Shown piece by piece: positions 5,092 through 5,479 of a stretch of DNA of 5,479 nucleotides. Made by a program: the position numbers and the translations under genes. The stretch is taken from NCBI GenBank assembly GCA_046582475.1, contig JAYGEH010000216.1, positions 1-5,479 of the forward strand, in the 5' to 3' direction. The notes beneath the pieces were generated by a model. The model had not been told where the DNA came from. It was given only the letters and a program-made list of their open reading frames with translations, and made no database searches. Numbering within the stretch: the stretch's first letter is position 1; every line of letters begins with the position of its first letter. The DNA comes from GCA-2687515 sp046582475 (GTDB lineage: Bacteria > Pseudomonadota > Alphaproteobacteria > Rhodospirillales > UBA2165).

Positions 5092-5479
5092 GTTTCTTGG
5101 ATAAACACAAGGCGGTTCAGGTCGAACGCGTTCCCGGCGAGGATGGCCTGGAGCGGGCCAAGGTTAAGCTGATCGCCGCCGTCAACCGGCAAATTGAGAA
5201 TGCAAAAAATCCCGGTCAACGGGACGGACGCGGCAAACCGGTCCGCGACTGGTCGTTCCGTGACGATGCGGGCAAGCTATATACCCAAATCCGGTTCGGC
5301 ACGCGGCCGATGGAATTTCCGACCGGCAAGGCCTTCGAGATCGCCGCGCCGGAAGACCTGATCCCATTTTACACCGACGTTATCGAGGCCGTCGAGGCGG
5401 GCGAACTTGACGCGCTTATCGATGCCGCCCGCAAGATAGGCGCGCGTGGACACGGCCGCCGGCATGGCGGCAAACGGGG
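5088..5479 (+). CDS. Hypothetical small protein, 3' end cut by window edge
   Basis: ATG at 5088 opens a frame that stays open to the window end, giving 130 visible residues starting MSFLDKHKAVQVERV. AGGAAAGG (5073-5080) lies seven bases upstream, and third positions are G/C-rich like the neighbouring genes, so it is coding. Visible parts are an N-terminal helix region LERAKVKLIAAVNRQIENAK (21-40), a linker, a probable beta section around WSFRDDAGKLYTQIRFG (55-71) and EFPTGKAFEIAAPEDL (76-91), an acidic helix VIEAVEAGELDALIDAAR (98-115) and a basic Gly/His/Arg tail (RGHGRRHGGKR). No signal peptide or membrane segment is seen. The layout (QIE.AK, then W..GK..., GKA.EI, AGELDALI) reminds me of small uncharacterised DUF6641-type proteins, but this is from memory and unverified. 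It is divergent from the operon and may share its control region. Function is unknown. Confidence 0.75.
   Translation, partial: MSFLDKHKAVQVERVPGEDGLERAKVKLIAAVNRQIENAKNPGQRDGRGKPVRDWSFRDDAGKLYTQIRFGTRPMEFPTGKAFEIAAPEDLIPFYTDVIEAVEAGELDALIDAARKIGARGHGRRHGGKR

Noticed and set aside
4965..5219. 84-codon minus-strand frame opposite the small ORF and hypothetical gene
   Set aside because: It overlaps the better supported plus-strand start at 5088, and no family was recognised.

Overview
The window looks like chromosomal DNA from a GC-rich proteobacterium, most likely an alphaproteobacterium. Evidence is the high G+C, the G/C-dominated third codon positions, Shine-Dalgarno starts, and an S-adenosylhomocysteine hydrolase beginning DYKVADLSLAEWGRKEI, as alphaproteobacterial AhcY proteins do. 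No tRNA, rRNA, CRISPR array, insertion sequence or transposase is visible.

Layout. Bases 1-1281 (+) hold nearly all of ahcY, missing only the first few codons. It converges on a four-gene block on the minus strand (4704 down to 1295), with 13 bp between the two stop codons. In transcription order the block encodes an alpha/beta hydrolase, a small Dabb (stress-responsive A/B barrel) protein, a luciferase-like flavin-dependent (LLM) oxidoreductase and a cytoplasmic arylsulfotransferase-like beta-propeller. Gaps are 74 bp, 15 bp and 0 bp (TAA directly followed by ATG), so this is very probably one operon. Bases 4705-5087 are a divergent control region with an AT-rich core (about 73% A+T over 4841-4960). 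On the far side, from 5088 (+), a small hypothetical gene runs off the window end. A possible 54-codon ORF (4927-5091) overlaps its start by ATGA.

How the genes may work together. AhcY is housekeeping: it removes the methylation by-product S-adenosylhomocysteine, and it is probably unrelated to the operon. The operon combines a flavin monooxygenase, a serine hydrolase, a small ferredoxin-like-fold protein and a sulfotransferase-like propeller. This suggests oxidation and hydrolysis of an organic substrate, but no substrate can be read from the sequence. I do not recognise the combination as a described pathway.

The most unusual structure is the operon's leader: a perfect extended -10 promoter, a terminator-like hairpin about 60 nt into the predicted transcript, an in-frame 15-bp direct repeat that encodes a Met-rich 11-codon mini-ORF, and a 17-bp imperfect palindrome next to the ribosome binding site.
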